Positions 25,428 through 34,120 of a DNA stretch of 64,000 bases are shown in pieces; the stretch's first letter is position 1, and every line of letters starts with the position of its first letter. Source of the DNA: Mycolicibacterium crocinum (GTDB lineage: Bacteria > Actinomycetota > Actinomycetes > Mycobacteriales > Mycobacteriaceae); contig NZ_CP092363.2 in the NCBI RefSeq assembly GCF_022370635.2, forward strand, positions 1-64,000, written 5' to 3'. Made by a program: the position numbers and the translations under genes. Below the pieces are notes generated by a model that saw only the letters and a program-made list of their open reading frames with translations, was not told the DNA's origin and made no database searches.

Positions 25428-27869
25428 TCAGACCAGAGCTGGGGTGCTCGCACCTGCAGTGATCGCGGCGTACACCACGTCAGCAAGATCACCGTTCTGC
25501 CAGCACAACAGCGTTTCCAGTCGGCGGCACTCTGTGAAAACACGCTGGTAGGACACCAGCTGCTGGGGCTCCTCCACGCCCATCAAACCCGGACGCTGAG
25601 CGCCAGCCATCAGCAGATCCGTTTCGTATTGAGCCGCCAGGTCGGCCCATTCGCGCTCTGACGGCCACTGCCCGGCAATGATCGCGCGTGCCACTGACAT
25701 AGCAGCCGTCGACATTTCCGGACCCGAGAACACCACCTGCTGGGTGAGCTGGCGCGCGTACCGCTCAGCTTCGTCTGCATCGCGCTGCAGCCCAACGAAC
25801 ACCGCGGGGGCGATGGTCTCCAGGCGGTGCGAGCGATCGCGAGTCAGCGCAAACGCCTCCGCCTCACTAGGCGGTCCAGCAGGAGCCACACCGATCGCGA
25901 CATCCGGTGTCGCGGAACGGACTTCCTCAGAATCGTGCGCACACGTCGTGGCGATCGCAGATAGGGCATCGCCACGCATCCGCACAGCCCTCAGTACGGT
26001 TTCCGCCGGGTTGGTCCAACCCAGCCAGCGGCCATCGAAGTCAGGATCAAAATGCGCGGCCAGCGGCATCGACCTGCGCACATACACACCCGGAGGAATG
26101 TACCCAGCGCCCTCGTTAGTGGTCACCCACATCTCCGGAAAGCCCGATGCCCCGCGGGTTACTGCCACCGCCCACTCCAAGCCTGGGTACACCACGCTCG
26201 AGGCTGCCGCGAGATCAGCAACGGCGGTCCGCGCGTTCTCCAGATCGGTCATCGACACATCGCGACCCACCCGCTGGTTGTTCACCTCACGCAGACCCGG
26301 CAAGAAGCCAGGCGCCCCCGCGGCAGCAGCAGCGCCACCCGCCGCACCAGTCGCCGCAGGCGCCGAAGACACCGGCCCAGCAGCACCGGCAGCTCCCGCC
26401 GGCGCAGCCGGCGGAAGCACCGAACCGTAAGAATTCATCTGAGGAGACGCACCGGACGATCCACCGGCCGCGCCGAGACCCCCAGCTGGGATGCCACCCA
26501 TACCGCCGCCACCCACGCCCGCGCCGGTCGGCGTAGCCGACGCCGGAACAGTCGACGCCGTGGGTGCAGCTGATGCGGGAGCAGAGGTCTGCGCTAGCGG
26601 AGCCGCCGACAGCGGACCGGAAGGTGTTTGCGGCGGCGCCGACGATGTGAGCGGCGGCATTCCGCCCGCCGCTGCGTTGCCCGCCGCCATCCCGCGACCG
26701 AACTCGCTACCCAGCGATGCCGGGCTGGCGCTGGAGGCTGGCCCCTGCAAACCCGAAGCAGGACTGGACAATCCGCTGACACCCTTAGCGCCGCCGGACA
26801 TCCCCTGCATACCGCCCATCCCACTACCCAGACTGCTCAGCGGCGACGATCCCCCGCCCCCAGAACCACCGCCACCACTCCCCATCGAAGGCGGCGACGG
26901 CATCGACGGCTTTGGTGTCCCACTGGACGGGGCATTGGTATATCCCGTACCCAGACTGTCCGGGAGGCCGGCTCCATGAGTGGAGCCTCCATCGGCGCTC
27001 GCGTCGCCGCTGCCAGGTGCGTCGGTGGCTTGGCCGTTGTGGTAACCGCCTCCCTCCGCACCCGGCCGGTGACGGACGTCGTCGATCGGCTGCGTCTGTG
27101 GAGCGTCTGTCGGATCCTGGGCGTGTCGGTCAGAATCGGCGGGCTTATCCTGATTCGCGGGATTGCCCGGTGGTGCCTCGCGGAATCCGAATTTGTTTGT
27201 GAGGGCGGTGGTTTCATCGCCCACCTGCTCGACAAGCTGGCCACGATAGCCCTCGATGAGGATCCGATATTGGGTGGTGATTACCGCGATCTGTGCGGTC
27301 GGAACTCCGCCAGGGGCATTCAGGTACTTCTCGATTTTCTGATGGGCGGTGTCGTGCGCGTCACGAATGTTTCGTTTGGCGAGACGAATGTGTTCGCTGA
27401 GCCGCCCTTGGGTGGCAGCAACACCGTCGAGCACATCGACGACCCCCGTGTGTGCATTGTATTCGGCCGAATAATGAACGTAGGCAGCTTCTTTGCCGTC
27501 GCCTTCAGTCCAATGCTGCGAGAACACCTCGTCGGTCTGCCGCTTAGCCTCACTGGCCGCTTCCTGGTGACGCTCGCTGAGCTTCTCCAACTTGGTCTTA
27601 GCTTGGGCAAGTTCGGATTCGGACTCGGTCGGCCACACGCCGGGCCCGACCAAATAGCCTGTGAACGCACCCGGCTGGAGATGGATATCGCCTCCACCGG
27701 GCATCCCAAACGATGGCACATAGTTGTCCGGCATCGCGGGTTTGGCGGCGTTAAAGACCTGCAGCAGCTTGGCGGCTTCTGAGTTCGCCCGCTCGGCAGC
27801 CGTTTTGGCGTGGTCACTTGTCTTCTCGGCGACGTCCGTGACGCTACCGACGTTGCTTGCAGCTGGCAT
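25428..27869 (-). CDS. Large ESX secretion-associated protein (Rv3899c-like, DUF5631/5632-type C-terminus)
   Basis: The 813-residue protein has three parts. Residues 1-230 are helical with WXG100/EspB-like character. Residues 235-520 are low-complexity Gly/Ser/Pro/Ala/Met. Residues 530-813 form a globular C-terminal part with several Trp residues (for example FDGRWLGWTNP near 633). The layout and its place in the ESX-2-like order suggest the Rv3899c family, which I recall as carrying DUF5631 and DUF5632 domains. The ATG overlaps the stop of the upstream one-TM gene by one base (TAATG). Probably exported or envelope-bound. No enzymatic motif seen. Confidence 0.78.
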   Translation of the reverse strand: MPAASNVGSVTDVAEKTSDHAKTAAERANSEAAKLLQVFNAAKPAMPDNYVPSFGMPGGGDIHLQPGAFTGYLVGPGVWPTESESELAQAKTKLEKLSERHQEAASEAKRQTDEVFSQHWTEGDGKEAAYVHYSAEYNAHTGVVDVLDGVAATQGRLSEHIRLAKRNIRDAHDTAHQKIEKYLNAPGGVPTAQIAVITTQYRILIEGYRGQLVEQVGDETTALTNKFGFREAPPGNPANQDKPADSDRHAQDPTDAPQTQPIDDVRHRPGAEGGGYHNGQATDAPGSGDASADGGSTHGAGLPDSLGTGYTNAPSSGTPKPSMPSPPSMGSGGGGSGGGGSSPLSSLGSGMGGMQGMSGGAKGVSGLSSPASGLQGPASSASPASLGSEFGRGMAAGNAAAGGMPPLTSSAPPQTPSGPLSAAPLAQTSAPASAAPTASTVPASATPTGAGVGGGGMGGIPAGGLGAAGGSSGASPQMNSYGSVLPPAAPAGAAGAAGPVSSAPAATGAAGGAAAAAGAPGFLPGLREVNNQRVGRDVSMTDLENARTAVADLAAASSVVYPGLEWAVAVTRGASGFPEMWVTTNEGAGYIPPGVYVRRSMPLAAHFDPDFDGRWLGWTNPAETVLRAVRMRGDALSAIATTCAHDSEEVRSATPDVAIGVAPAGPPSEAEAFALTRDRSHRLETIAPAVFVGLQRDADEAERYARQLTQQVVFSGPEMSTAAMSVARAIIAGQWPSEREWADLAAQYETDLLMAGAQRPGLMGVEEPQQLVSYQRVFTECRRLETLLCWQNGDLADVVYAAITAGASTPALV

Positions 27870-28486
27870 TAGTGCGGCAATCCGCAGGCAGATACTAGCT
27901 TGTCGATTGCTTCGTTCGACGCATCGGTTGCGGCCTTGACCTCATTGATGTTCGCCTGACCGAGAGCGGCATTCATCAAGTCAAGGTTCGTTTCGACAAC
28001 TCCCCTGGCCGGCTCGGCAACATCTGCCGGAGTCGCAGGCACAAGCGCGGCCTGAATTGAAACGGTTCCACTCAGCTTACGCAGGAGCATCGGGAGGTTG
28101 GGGTTACCGTCAATTCGCGCGCCCCCCTGGGTGTCCATGCCCCTGGTGGAGACGTCGAAAGCGTGGCATACCGCTTGCTTGGCGTCGGCCTGTTCTGCTG
28201 CGGTGAATGTGGGAGCAGAAGGCGCGGCGGGTGTGCTAGCCGATGTGTTGGACGCGGGTTGTGCGATCGCATAGGTAATGGCGGCTGTTGCTGCGATGGC
28301 GACCACCATGAGGATTGCGGTCACCAGTGCCCACAGCCACAACCGTGGTGGCCGCGGCGTGCCCTGCTGGACGGGAACTGGGGACCCACCCGCCTTCGGT
28401 GGGCCCCATCCGTACGGCGGAACATTGGGCGGCTGGGGCGGGACGCCACCTGTCGGCGGTGCCCAGGCTGATGTGCCGGTGCTCAT
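27869..28486 (-). CDS. Single-pass membrane protein with proline-rich N-terminus
   Basis: The 205-residue product has a Pro/Gly-rich cytosolic N-terminus (1-45), one membrane helix (about 48-73), and an Ala-rich external helical domain with two Cys (about 104 and 201). It is translationally linked to the large ESX-associated gene downstream and lies 23 bases after the small YxxxE gene. In ESX-2 a small membrane protein gene occupies a similar place next to the Rv3899c gene (family recollection). Its role could be to anchor or guide the downstream product. This is inference. Confidence 0.75.
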   Translation of the reverse strand: MSTGTSAWAPPTGGVPPQPPNVPPYGWGPPKAGGSPVPVQQGTPRPPRLWLWALVTAILMVVAIAATAAITYAIAQPASNTSASTPAAPSAPTFTAAEQADAKQAVCHAFDVSTRGMDTQGGARIDGNPNLPMLLRKLSGTVSIQAALVPATPADVAEPARGVVETNLDLMNAALGQANINEVKAATDASNEAIDKLVSACGLPH

Positions 28487-28509
28487 GGTGTGCCCCTCCC
28501 TTGGCGCGC

Positions 28510-28779
28510 TTACGTTGTTAGCGTGCCTGCGTTCCCTTGCTCGGCTGCTTCGTAGGTTGCAACACTGGCCTGCGCAGCGGCGGCCCCGGCGGCAGTCAAA
28601 CCGGCGAGATCAGCCAGCCGTGCGGCGACGAGACCGGCTGCGACGGCATTCGTTGCGCTCACGTACTGGCCCTGGGGCAGCGTGATGTCTGTCCCGGCGA
28701 TCGCCGTCGAACGGGTTTGTGCCGAGGCAGCCAGACCCGTGCGCGTGGCCTCGGTGTCAATGTGTGTCTCAGCTGGCAT
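28510..28779 (-). CDS. Small ESX substrate-like protein with YxxxE motif
   Basis: The 89-residue Ala/Thr-rich protein ends with YEAAEQGN, which fits the YxxxD/E export signal, and is predicted to form a helical hairpin. A clear WxG turn is absent, so it is not a standard WXG100 protein and is closer to EspC-type or small orphan substrates. I start at ATG 28779 because an AGG site lies 9 bases upstream. An ATG at 28788 touches that site. It is the first gene of the accessory ESX unit on this strand. Confidence 0.7.
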   Translation of the reverse strand: MPAETHIDTEATRTGLAASAQTRSTAIAGTDITLPQGQYVSATNAVAAGLVAARLADLAGLTAAGAAAAQASVATYEAAEQGNAGTLTT

Positions 28780-28865
28780 GAGGCCCATCCTACCTGCGGA
28801 GCAGGTCCGATACAGCGCCCCAGAAAATTACTGGTGTCGTCCGTCTACGCCGTCATCGGCGTGAT

Positions 28866-29570
28866 TTAGCGCAGTAGAGGGGCCAGCCGGGGGTCCTGCC
28901 ACCACCGCTGTCCCAGCACTGCCGTAGCCGTCCACAGCGACACCAGCGGTACCGCCGGACCTTGCATACGCACCGGCGCTTGGCCGTCGCTGGTGGCCAG
29001 GGTGAGTGTCCAGGTGTCCACCTCCGGATAGAAACCGGTGATGTCGCCGTACCAGAGGCTCGCCAGACGTGACCCGCCGTCCCAGATCAGACGGTCTGTG
29101 GTGCTCCACAGGTGGACGCCCTGGTGGTCGCGCCAGCTCGGTTGTGCATCACGACGCGCAGCGACCTTGCGGCGGTGGTTGATGGCGGCGTTGACCGCCA
29201 GCGCCCCCACCATCACCGCCGGCCGACCGACGACGAAGTAGTCGCTCCGCGCGTACGTTCCGTCACCGCCGTAGAGGAAACTCAGGGTCACGTCGGCTTC
29301 GAGCAGGCCCTGCTCGTGATCGCCGAGGACGGGACCGAAGATGGCGATCTCTGGCGGATTGTGACCGGCCAGGAAGGTCTTCGCGCTTTCACGTGCGTGG
29401 TTCCACCACCACTGCCACGGATCGCGGGTTGCCTGCACCGGCACGTGCTGGTCGGGGGCTGGGCCCTGGGGCGTGCGCGGTGCCGCCGCGGGTGACGGCG
29501 CTGCCGGGAGCACGCAAAGATCACCGCTCGGCCCTGCGGGGCCGGTTCGGAGTTGCTCGTCCCACCACAT
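28866..29570 (-). CDS. Hypothetical protein, 234 residues
   Basis: The product starts at MWWDEQL (ATG 29570). The frame stays open to 29939, but the extra part is Arg-rich and unlike coding sequence of the neighbours. Residues 60-80 are Trp-rich (DPWQWWWNHARE), and the rest looks like a soluble alpha/beta domain with a LYGGDGTYARSDYF stretch. A hydrophobic segment around residues 125-140 is short for a membrane helix. The family is not recognised. It is divergent from the EspB-like gene beginning at 29793, so the 222-base gap between them should hold promoters for both. Confidence 0.65.
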   Translation of the reverse strand: MWWDEQLRTGPAGPSGDLCVLPAAPSPAAAPRTPQGPAPDQHVPVQATRDPWQWWWNHARESAKTFLAGHNPPEIAIFGPVLGDHEQGLLEADVTLSFLYGGDGTYARSDYFVVGRPAVMVGALAVNAAINHRRKVAARRDAQPSWRDHQGVHLWSTTDRLIWDGGSRLASLWYGDITGFYPEVDTWTLTLATSDGQAPVRMQGPAVPLVSLWTATAVLGQRWWQDPRLAPLLR

Positions 29571-29792
29571 GTGCCCAGTATCGAGCAGCGGTCCGACAGA
29601 TTGCGACGCCTCTAGATTGCGAGTTGCAGCTGTCGGGGAGCGCGGCTGTCGTGATCCCCAACGGATTGCTGTGCTCGCCGGCAATTGCTCGAATTTGGGC
29701 GGTGCAACCCCCTTCGCCGAGCCGCTAACGTTGCTGCGACGGGGTGTGGCGCAGCGCCGCACGTACCAATCGGTCAGCAAGGGGAGGTCGAG

Positions 29793-31136
29793 ATGGCACA
29801 GCTGAAGATCGACACCGCCGCCGTTACTCATACGGCCGCTGCGGTGACGGGCGCGGCCTCTGGCGGTTCCTCGCAGGGAATCACCGTGACGCCGCCGGCC
29901 TCGGACCCGGTATCGGCAGCGGTCACCGAAACGCTGCAAGCACGGTGCGCGGCGATCACCGGATACAGCACTTCCGCTCAGATGATCTCCGAAGCTCGCG
30001 GATCAATGCTGGCCAGCAGCGCGAACATCTACGACGAGCAGGAGCAGCTCAACGCAGCCAGCCTGGGCTCGACCGGCGGTGGCTCTGCGGCCCCGGCCAG
30101 CGCGCCGCCGGCGGTACCGAACTTGGCGGTCCCGACGATTCCGGCGGTCACCGCACCGCAGATCGGCGCTCCCCCGACCAACGGCAAGGACATTGCGAGG
30201 TTGCTCCACAGTGGTCCTGGTCCTGCCGGGCTCTATAGCGCCGCCCAGCAGATGCGCAGCCATGCCAGCCAGTTGCAGAACGCTGCCCGCCAGCTCCAAA
30301 GCGGTAGTACCGCCATCTCGGCCGATTGGCAATCAGATGCCGGTGACCAAGCGTCCCAACGAATTAACGAACTTAGCCAGTGGTATGAGCGGCACGGCGA
30401 ACACGCCACAGCCACCGCTACCGCTTTGGAAACACACGCCGACAACTACGCGCGGGCCCGCGCGAACACACCCACACCCGAGCAGTTCGAGGACACGGAG
30501 CAGCGGCTCAAACGAGCCGCGCAGGCCAACGCGAACCCGGCCAATATGGGGCGTTATGCGCCGGTGGTGGCGGCGCTGCAGACCGAACTGGGTGGCTTGC
30601 ACGCCAAGGCCACCGCACAGTACGCGGACTACGCGCGCAGCGCCGGCAACCCCTCACTCGTCGGTGCGCCGTTGGAGCCCCCGCCCCGCCCCGGTGCCGG
30701 CGGGGTCCAGGCGCTCGACGTACCACTGTCGCCGGCACCGGATGATCCGCAGAAATACTGGCTGGATCTGAGCAAGATGGTGGTTCAAGATCCAAAGTCG
30801 TTGGGTCCTAACGGTTACCACGAACTGGTCCCCCATTCCGGTGTCTGGTACCCAGACGTCCCCACTGGTCCAGCGAAAGCGCCGGTCGACCTCAAGGACA
30901 TCGTCCGACTCGCGCCGGGCGCCCTGGGCGCATCCCGGTACCAGGAACTCATCCCTGGGTCCGGCACCTGGGTACCAGAGCCGGATTCGTTCTCCTCGCC
31001 CGGAGTACCGGATAAACCGCCGCAGTTTCCGATCGATGTGCGCCGCCTGATCCAGGTTCCCGAAGGACAGTTGGCGCCGTCCGATACCACACAGATCGCG
31101 CCGGGCCTCTGGTATCCACTGCCGCATCCGCGGTGA
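29793..31136 (+). CDS. EspB-like ESX substrate with C-terminal triple repeat
   Basis: The 447-residue protein has an N-terminal Esx-like helical region ending in YDEQEQLNAASL (about 78-90), which contains a YxxxE-type signal. A Pro/Ala linker with GKDIARLLHSGPGP (about 128-142) follows, then a second helical domain containing ADWQSDAGDQAS. The tail has three imperfect repeats of about 40 residues, each with an aspartate/leucine start and a WYP- or WVP-type end (about 320-447). The first two domains match the gene at 36.1 kb. I start at ATG 29793, preceded by GGGGAGG. Likely exported by this ESX system. Confidence 0.78.
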   Translation: MAQLKIDTAAVTHTAAAVTGAASGGSSQGITVTPPASDPVSAAVTETLQARCAAITGYSTSAQMISEARGSMLASSANIYDEQEQLNAASLGSTGGGSAAPASAPPAVPNLAVPTIPAVTAPQIGAPPTNGKDIARLLHSGPGPAGLYSAAQQMRSHASQLQNAARQLQSGSTAISADWQSDAGDQASQRINELSQWYERHGEHATATATALETHADNYARARANTPTPEQFEDTEQRLKRAAQANANPANMGRYAPVVAALQTELGGLHAKATAQYADYARSAGNPSLVGAPLEPPPRPGAGGVQALDVPLSPAPDDPQKYWLDLSKMVVQDPKSLGPNGYHELVPHSGVWYPDVPTGPAKAPVDLKDIVRLAPGALGASRYQELIPGSGTWVPEPDSFSSPGVPDKPPQFPIDVRRLIQVPEGQLAPSDTTQIAPGLWYPLPHPR

Positions 31137-31140
31137 TCGG

Positions 31141-31611
31141 TTAGGCGAACGCAGCGACGAAGAGGCGCAGTTGTTCGGCTTCGTTGTCCAAACTCTCGTA
31201 CAGCGGCGCCATAGCCTGCGATTGCAGCGAGGTGCGGAGCCGCTTGGTGGCCGCGATCAGCCGTTGGTGAGCGTCGCTCAGCTCCGCGATGCAGATTTCG
31301 GTGCTGACCGCACTGACCACCACGGTGTCGGCGGCCGTCAGATCGAAGTGCATCACTGAGCGCGGCGGATCGTCCAGAGACGGAAGCGCCCGGAACAGCC
31401 GTGAGGCGCACAGCTGATCGGTGTGCAGCAGGGCTCGCATTTGCGCTTCCACCGCGGCGGCCAAAAGGTAGAGCTGTGTCGGCAGTCCTTCCAGCCTGGG
31501 TTGGTCGACGCCGGTGCGGCCCAAGTCGCCGTAGGTGCGCACCGCCTCGGCGACAGCATGCAGCTCGTTGATCACCCATACAACGTCGTCGGGATGGCAC
31601 GTAATCTTCAT
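31141..31611 (-). CDS. Hypothetical helical protein
   Basis: The 156-residue product is Leu/Ala-rich and predicted to be almost entirely helical, without signal peptide or membrane segment. The start at ATG 31611 lies 4 bases after the stop of the XRE-type regulator, indicating translational coupling. Its stop faces the EspB-like gene with a 4-base gap, so the two are convergent. The family is not recognised. It may be an ESX-associated cytosolic protein co-regulated with the XRE gene (inference). Confidence 0.65.
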   Translation of the reverse strand: MKITCHPDDVVWVINELHAVAEAVRTYGDLGRTGVDQPRLEGLPTQLYLLAAAVEAQMRALLHTDQLCASRLFRALPSLDDPPRSVMHFDLTAADTVVVSAVSTEICIAELSDAHQRLIAATKRLRTSLQSQAMAPLYESLDNEAEQLRLFVAAFA

Positions 31612-31615
31612 GGGC

Positions 31616-32221
31616 TCAGTTGCTCCCAGTGATGTTCTCGCCCAACGGTTCCCGGAGTTTGACCAGCAGTTGTATCGCCTCGCCGCGTTCACCCTCATCG
31701 AGCCAGGGCATGATCCGCACGATGGCCTCTTCGGCTTCACGCGCCGAGTTGGCCATCTCGCTCATCAACGCTTCTCGAGCGTCCGGGCTGATGGCACGCT
31801 GGTGTTCAGACAGGGCTGAGCGCAGGGCCAGAATCTGCCGGGCCAAAGCGAACCGATCTCCGCCGTCCAGCTGAGCCGGGACAGGCGGCGGACTATCCGC
31901 GCGGGTGTCTGGAGCCGGATGGTCGCGATTCGCGATCTGTTCGTTCGGGGGCTTCTTAGCGCGCTGTGCCTTGATCGGCGTCGGTTTGCCGCCGGCCACG
32001 GTGGCTACGACACTGCCCGGCTCCCATTCGAGGGCACGCTCGATCTTGGCAGCAGTGCGCGGATTCACTTGTTTGGGCGTGCGGCGGCGATTCTCGATGT
32101 TGCGGATGATGTCAGGGGACAGATCTCCGGCCTTAGCCGCGCCGATCTGGGTCAGGCCCAACTCCTTGCGGCGAGCCAGGACCGCGGTCGCGAGCTGATC
32201 CCAAGACATGATGGGCAACAT
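31616..32221 (-). CDS. XRE-family helix-turn-helix regulator
   Basis: Residues 10-65 form a Cro/C1-type helix-turn-helix (LTQIGAAKAGDLSPDIIRNIENRRRTP). A basic linker and a helical C-terminal part follow (about 125-195), which may mediate dimer formation. No membrane helix is seen. ATG 32221 has an AGGG site 4-5 bases upstream. It is divergent from the WhiB gene at 32.6 kb across a 411-base intergenic region with repeated elements, so it probably regulates itself and perhaps that gene. It is distinct from the FHA-linked XRE protein at 56.7 kb. Confidence 0.85.
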   Translation of the reverse strand: MLPIMSWDQLATAVLARRKELGLTQIGAAKAGDLSPDIIRNIENRRRTPKQVNPRTAAKIERALEWEPGSVVATVAGGKPTPIKAQRAKKPPNEQIANRDHPAPDTRADSPPPVPAQLDGGDRFALARQILALRSALSEHQRAISPDAREALMSEMANSAREAEEAIVRIMPWLDEGERGEAIQLLVKLREPLGENITGSN

Positions 32222-32632
32222 TTTGCCCTAGTGAGTATGAGAAATGCTGCTCCTGCCACGACAAACCCTGAAAAACACACCAGAATCACCTGGCCAGCGG
32301 CTCTCACCTGCATATCTGCGGCGTAACGCATGACCCTGTTGACACACATCAACACCGAAGGCGACAGCCGCTTCACCTGTGCGGCGTGCCGATATCGGTC
32401 CCAGAGTATGAGAATCACATGTCTCTGACGTAACCCACGATTCGCCAGGAAACCACGTTGAACAGCAATTATGACCTTGGTCGGCATACTTCAAAGTGTG
32501 TAATGTGTGTGATTTCTCGGTCGGAAGGGTGCAAAACCGTGAAAACTCCTGATACGGTGCAGCTTGAAAGTGTGAAAAACATAGTTCCGGGTACGGAAAA
32601 ACATAGTTCAGGACAGGAGAGGACATCCCGTG
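32222..32632. promoter_or_regulatory. Divergent regulatory region between XRE and WhiB genes
   Basis: This 411-base non-coding stretch is richer in A and T than its neighbours. An 11-bp direct repeat GAGTATGAGAA occurs at 32233-32243 and 32404-32414, near the XRE start and mid-region. A 14-bp exact direct repeat GAAAAACATAGTTC occurs at 32574-32587 and 32596-32609, 22 bases apart and just upstream of the WhiB ribosome site. These are good candidates for regulator-binding sites. I see no gene here. Confidence 0.6.
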
Positions 32633-33082
32633 ATGAGCAATCAGACCACCATCGAGCAGGCATCTTCCGGGGCGCGTTCGGTGGATCGCGGCAGCCACGT
32701 CGGGGTGCGGCTCTACCACACCAGCGAGCCCACGCCGTGCCAGACAGTCGATCCGAAACGCACCCGCAATGGCCAGGAGCTGTGGTTTTCCCAATTCAAG
32801 GACCGCGTCTTGGCGGTTAGGGCGTGCCAGCACTGCCCGTTCATCGGTCGCTGCGGCTACAACGCCGTCGCCGCCCGGGAGGAGTACGGCGTGTGGGGCG
32901 GTATCTCCTTGCCCGGCGACAAGAGCGACATCGAGCAGCTGGAAGCGGCCTACGACTACCTGCTGGCGCAGTTCGAGCTGCGTCGGCACGTCGAACTTCC
33001 CGGCCTGCCCGCCCCGGCCATGCCGTCCTCGTCGGTGCGCCGCCGCCGCGCCTCCGCCGACGTCCACAGCACTGCGGCCTGA
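32633..33082 (+). CDS. WhiB-family iron-sulphur regulator, copy 1
   Basis: Wbl proteins bind a [4Fe-4S] cluster through four cysteines and regulate transcription with sigma factor A. The 149-residue product has the four Cys (TPCQTVDP, then ACQHCPFIGRC) at about residues 36, 65, 68 and 74, followed by the GVWGG turn and a basic C-terminal tail for DNA contact. GGAGAGGA precedes the start. An in-frame GTG sits one codon earlier at 32630. It is very similar to the gene at 63.0 kb. In mycobacteria WhiB6 controls ESX-1, so control of this ESX locus is a reasonable guess. Confidence 0.92.
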   Translation: MSNQTTIEQASSGARSVDRGSHVGVRLYHTSEPTPCQTVDPKRTRNGQELWFSQFKDRVLAVRACQHCPFIGRCGYNAVAAREEYGVWGGISLPGDKSDIEQLEAAYDYLLAQFELRRHVELPGLPAPAMPSSSVRRRRASADVHSTAA

Positions 33083-33102
33083 CACGGAAAGACCGCATAC
33101 CG

Positions 33103-33336
33103 ATGCCCTCGAACGCGGCGCCGCCCGCCCCCGTGCCCGTAGCCACCCCCACCGATGGCGTCACGTGGGTCGAAGTCGGTGCCATGCACCATCAAGCGTT
33201 CTGCACCTGTAACTGGTCGGGCCCGCGCCCCGCCGCCGTCGACGCGCTTCTGCATGCCGCAGCGAATGGAGGCGTGCCCGCCGCGCCGCTTCGGCGCACG
33301 ACAATCCTGCGGCCGCATGCCGCGCACGAAGCCTGA
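33103..33336 (+). CDS. Small hypothetical protein downstream of WhiB
   Basis: A 77-residue frame starts at ATG 33103, 20 bases after the WhiB stop, with GGAAAG about 12 bases upstream. The product has a Pro/Ala-rich start, a central TWVEVGAMHHQAFCTCNWSGP stretch with two close cysteines, and a basic end. The CTCxW pattern recalls small proteins found beside WhiB genes in actinobacterial phages and plasmids, but I cannot name a family. The remaining sequence to 33568 shows no further gene. Confidence 0.5.
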   Translation: MPSNAAPPAPVPVATPTDGVTWVEVGAMHHQAFCTCNWSGPRPAAVDALLHAAANGGVPAAPLRRTTILRPHAAHEA

Positions 33337-33568
33337 TCCCGCGTCCCGCTACGCGATTGGCGCCGACTCCCCATGGCGAACGGACGCCCCGAGGATTTCC
33401 CGATTGTTACCGACTCGGCGATCAATACCCGTAATTCCGTTGGTAGAGGGCATGTTTCACCGGAGAAGCATCGCGAGTCATCGGCGTGTCGAGTCTGAGA
33501 TTGAAGGTCGGTGGACAAGCGTGGCCGGGTATGTGTTCCAGTAATGGTGCCTTGTCGCGGGGCCTGCT

Positions 33569-34054
33569 GTGAGTGCGCGACGCGTCGGACCGCCCCGCAG
33601 GGTTGGACGTCCCTCCCTGGGAGACCGTGTCGTCGTCAAGGCAGCTCTGGATCTGCAGGAGCTGGCCGTCGTCGACGTCCTGCGTGGCGAGATGGAACGG
33701 TCAACGTTTCTCGGCGTCATCTTCACCGAGCACATCGGTCGCCCGGATCTACACCCCCAACCCGACCAGCTGCCCCTGGTCGACAATGTACTCAGCCTCG
33801 GCACCGCGGCCGTCAAGCGCCTGATCCAAGAAATCGGCGAGGTGCCGCAGCGGCCCGCGCCGCGCCGGCGCCCGCGTCGTGTCCAGCCCCTGGAAGCCAC
33901 CGTGCGCGTCCACCCGGACGTCCGCGAAGAGTTCAAACGCCGTAGCCAGCGAGCGGGCCTGTCCCTGCGCCAGTACAACGCTGACGTGATCCGCGAGCGG
34001 CTGGGCATCGAGCCCCGTGCGGGGCGGACGGAGGCGTTGCCCTTGGCGATGTGA
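33569..34054 (+). CDS. Probable ribbon-helix-helix DNA-binding protein
   Basis: The 161-residue product starts at a GTG without a convincing ribosome site, so the start is uncertain. Residues 1-100 are basic and of unknown fold. The C-terminal part (about 105-150; VRVHPDVREEFKRRSQRAG followed by LSLRQYNADVIRERLG) has the strand-helix-helix pattern of CopG/MetJ-type proteins. It lies 172 bases upstream of the first rep gene copy and may regulate replication or partition. No toxin gene is visible next to it. Confidence 0.65.
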   Translation: MSARRVGPPRRVGRPSLGDRVVVKAALDLQELAVVDVLRGEMERSTFLGVIFTEHIGRPDLHPQPDQLPLVDNVLSLGTAAVKRLIQEIGEVPQRPAPRRRPRRVQPLEATVRVHPDVREEFKRRSQRAGLSLRQYNADVIRERLGIEPRAGRTEALPLAM

Positions 34055-34120
34055 GAGAGCGCTTCCTGACCCGAAATTCTTGCATTGGTTTGAGGCCGCT
34101 GGGTGAGGAAGCAGACGACC

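Noticed and set aside
26628..27782. 384-codon plus-strand frame opposite the large ESX-associated gene
   Set aside because: The minus-strand gene has clear domain structure and coupling to its neighbour. The plus frame looks locally hydrophobic but has no start signal.
32228..33085. 285-codon minus-strand frame opposite WhiB copy 1
   Set aside because: It runs through the regulatory region and antisense to the WhiB gene, which has all four cluster cysteines.
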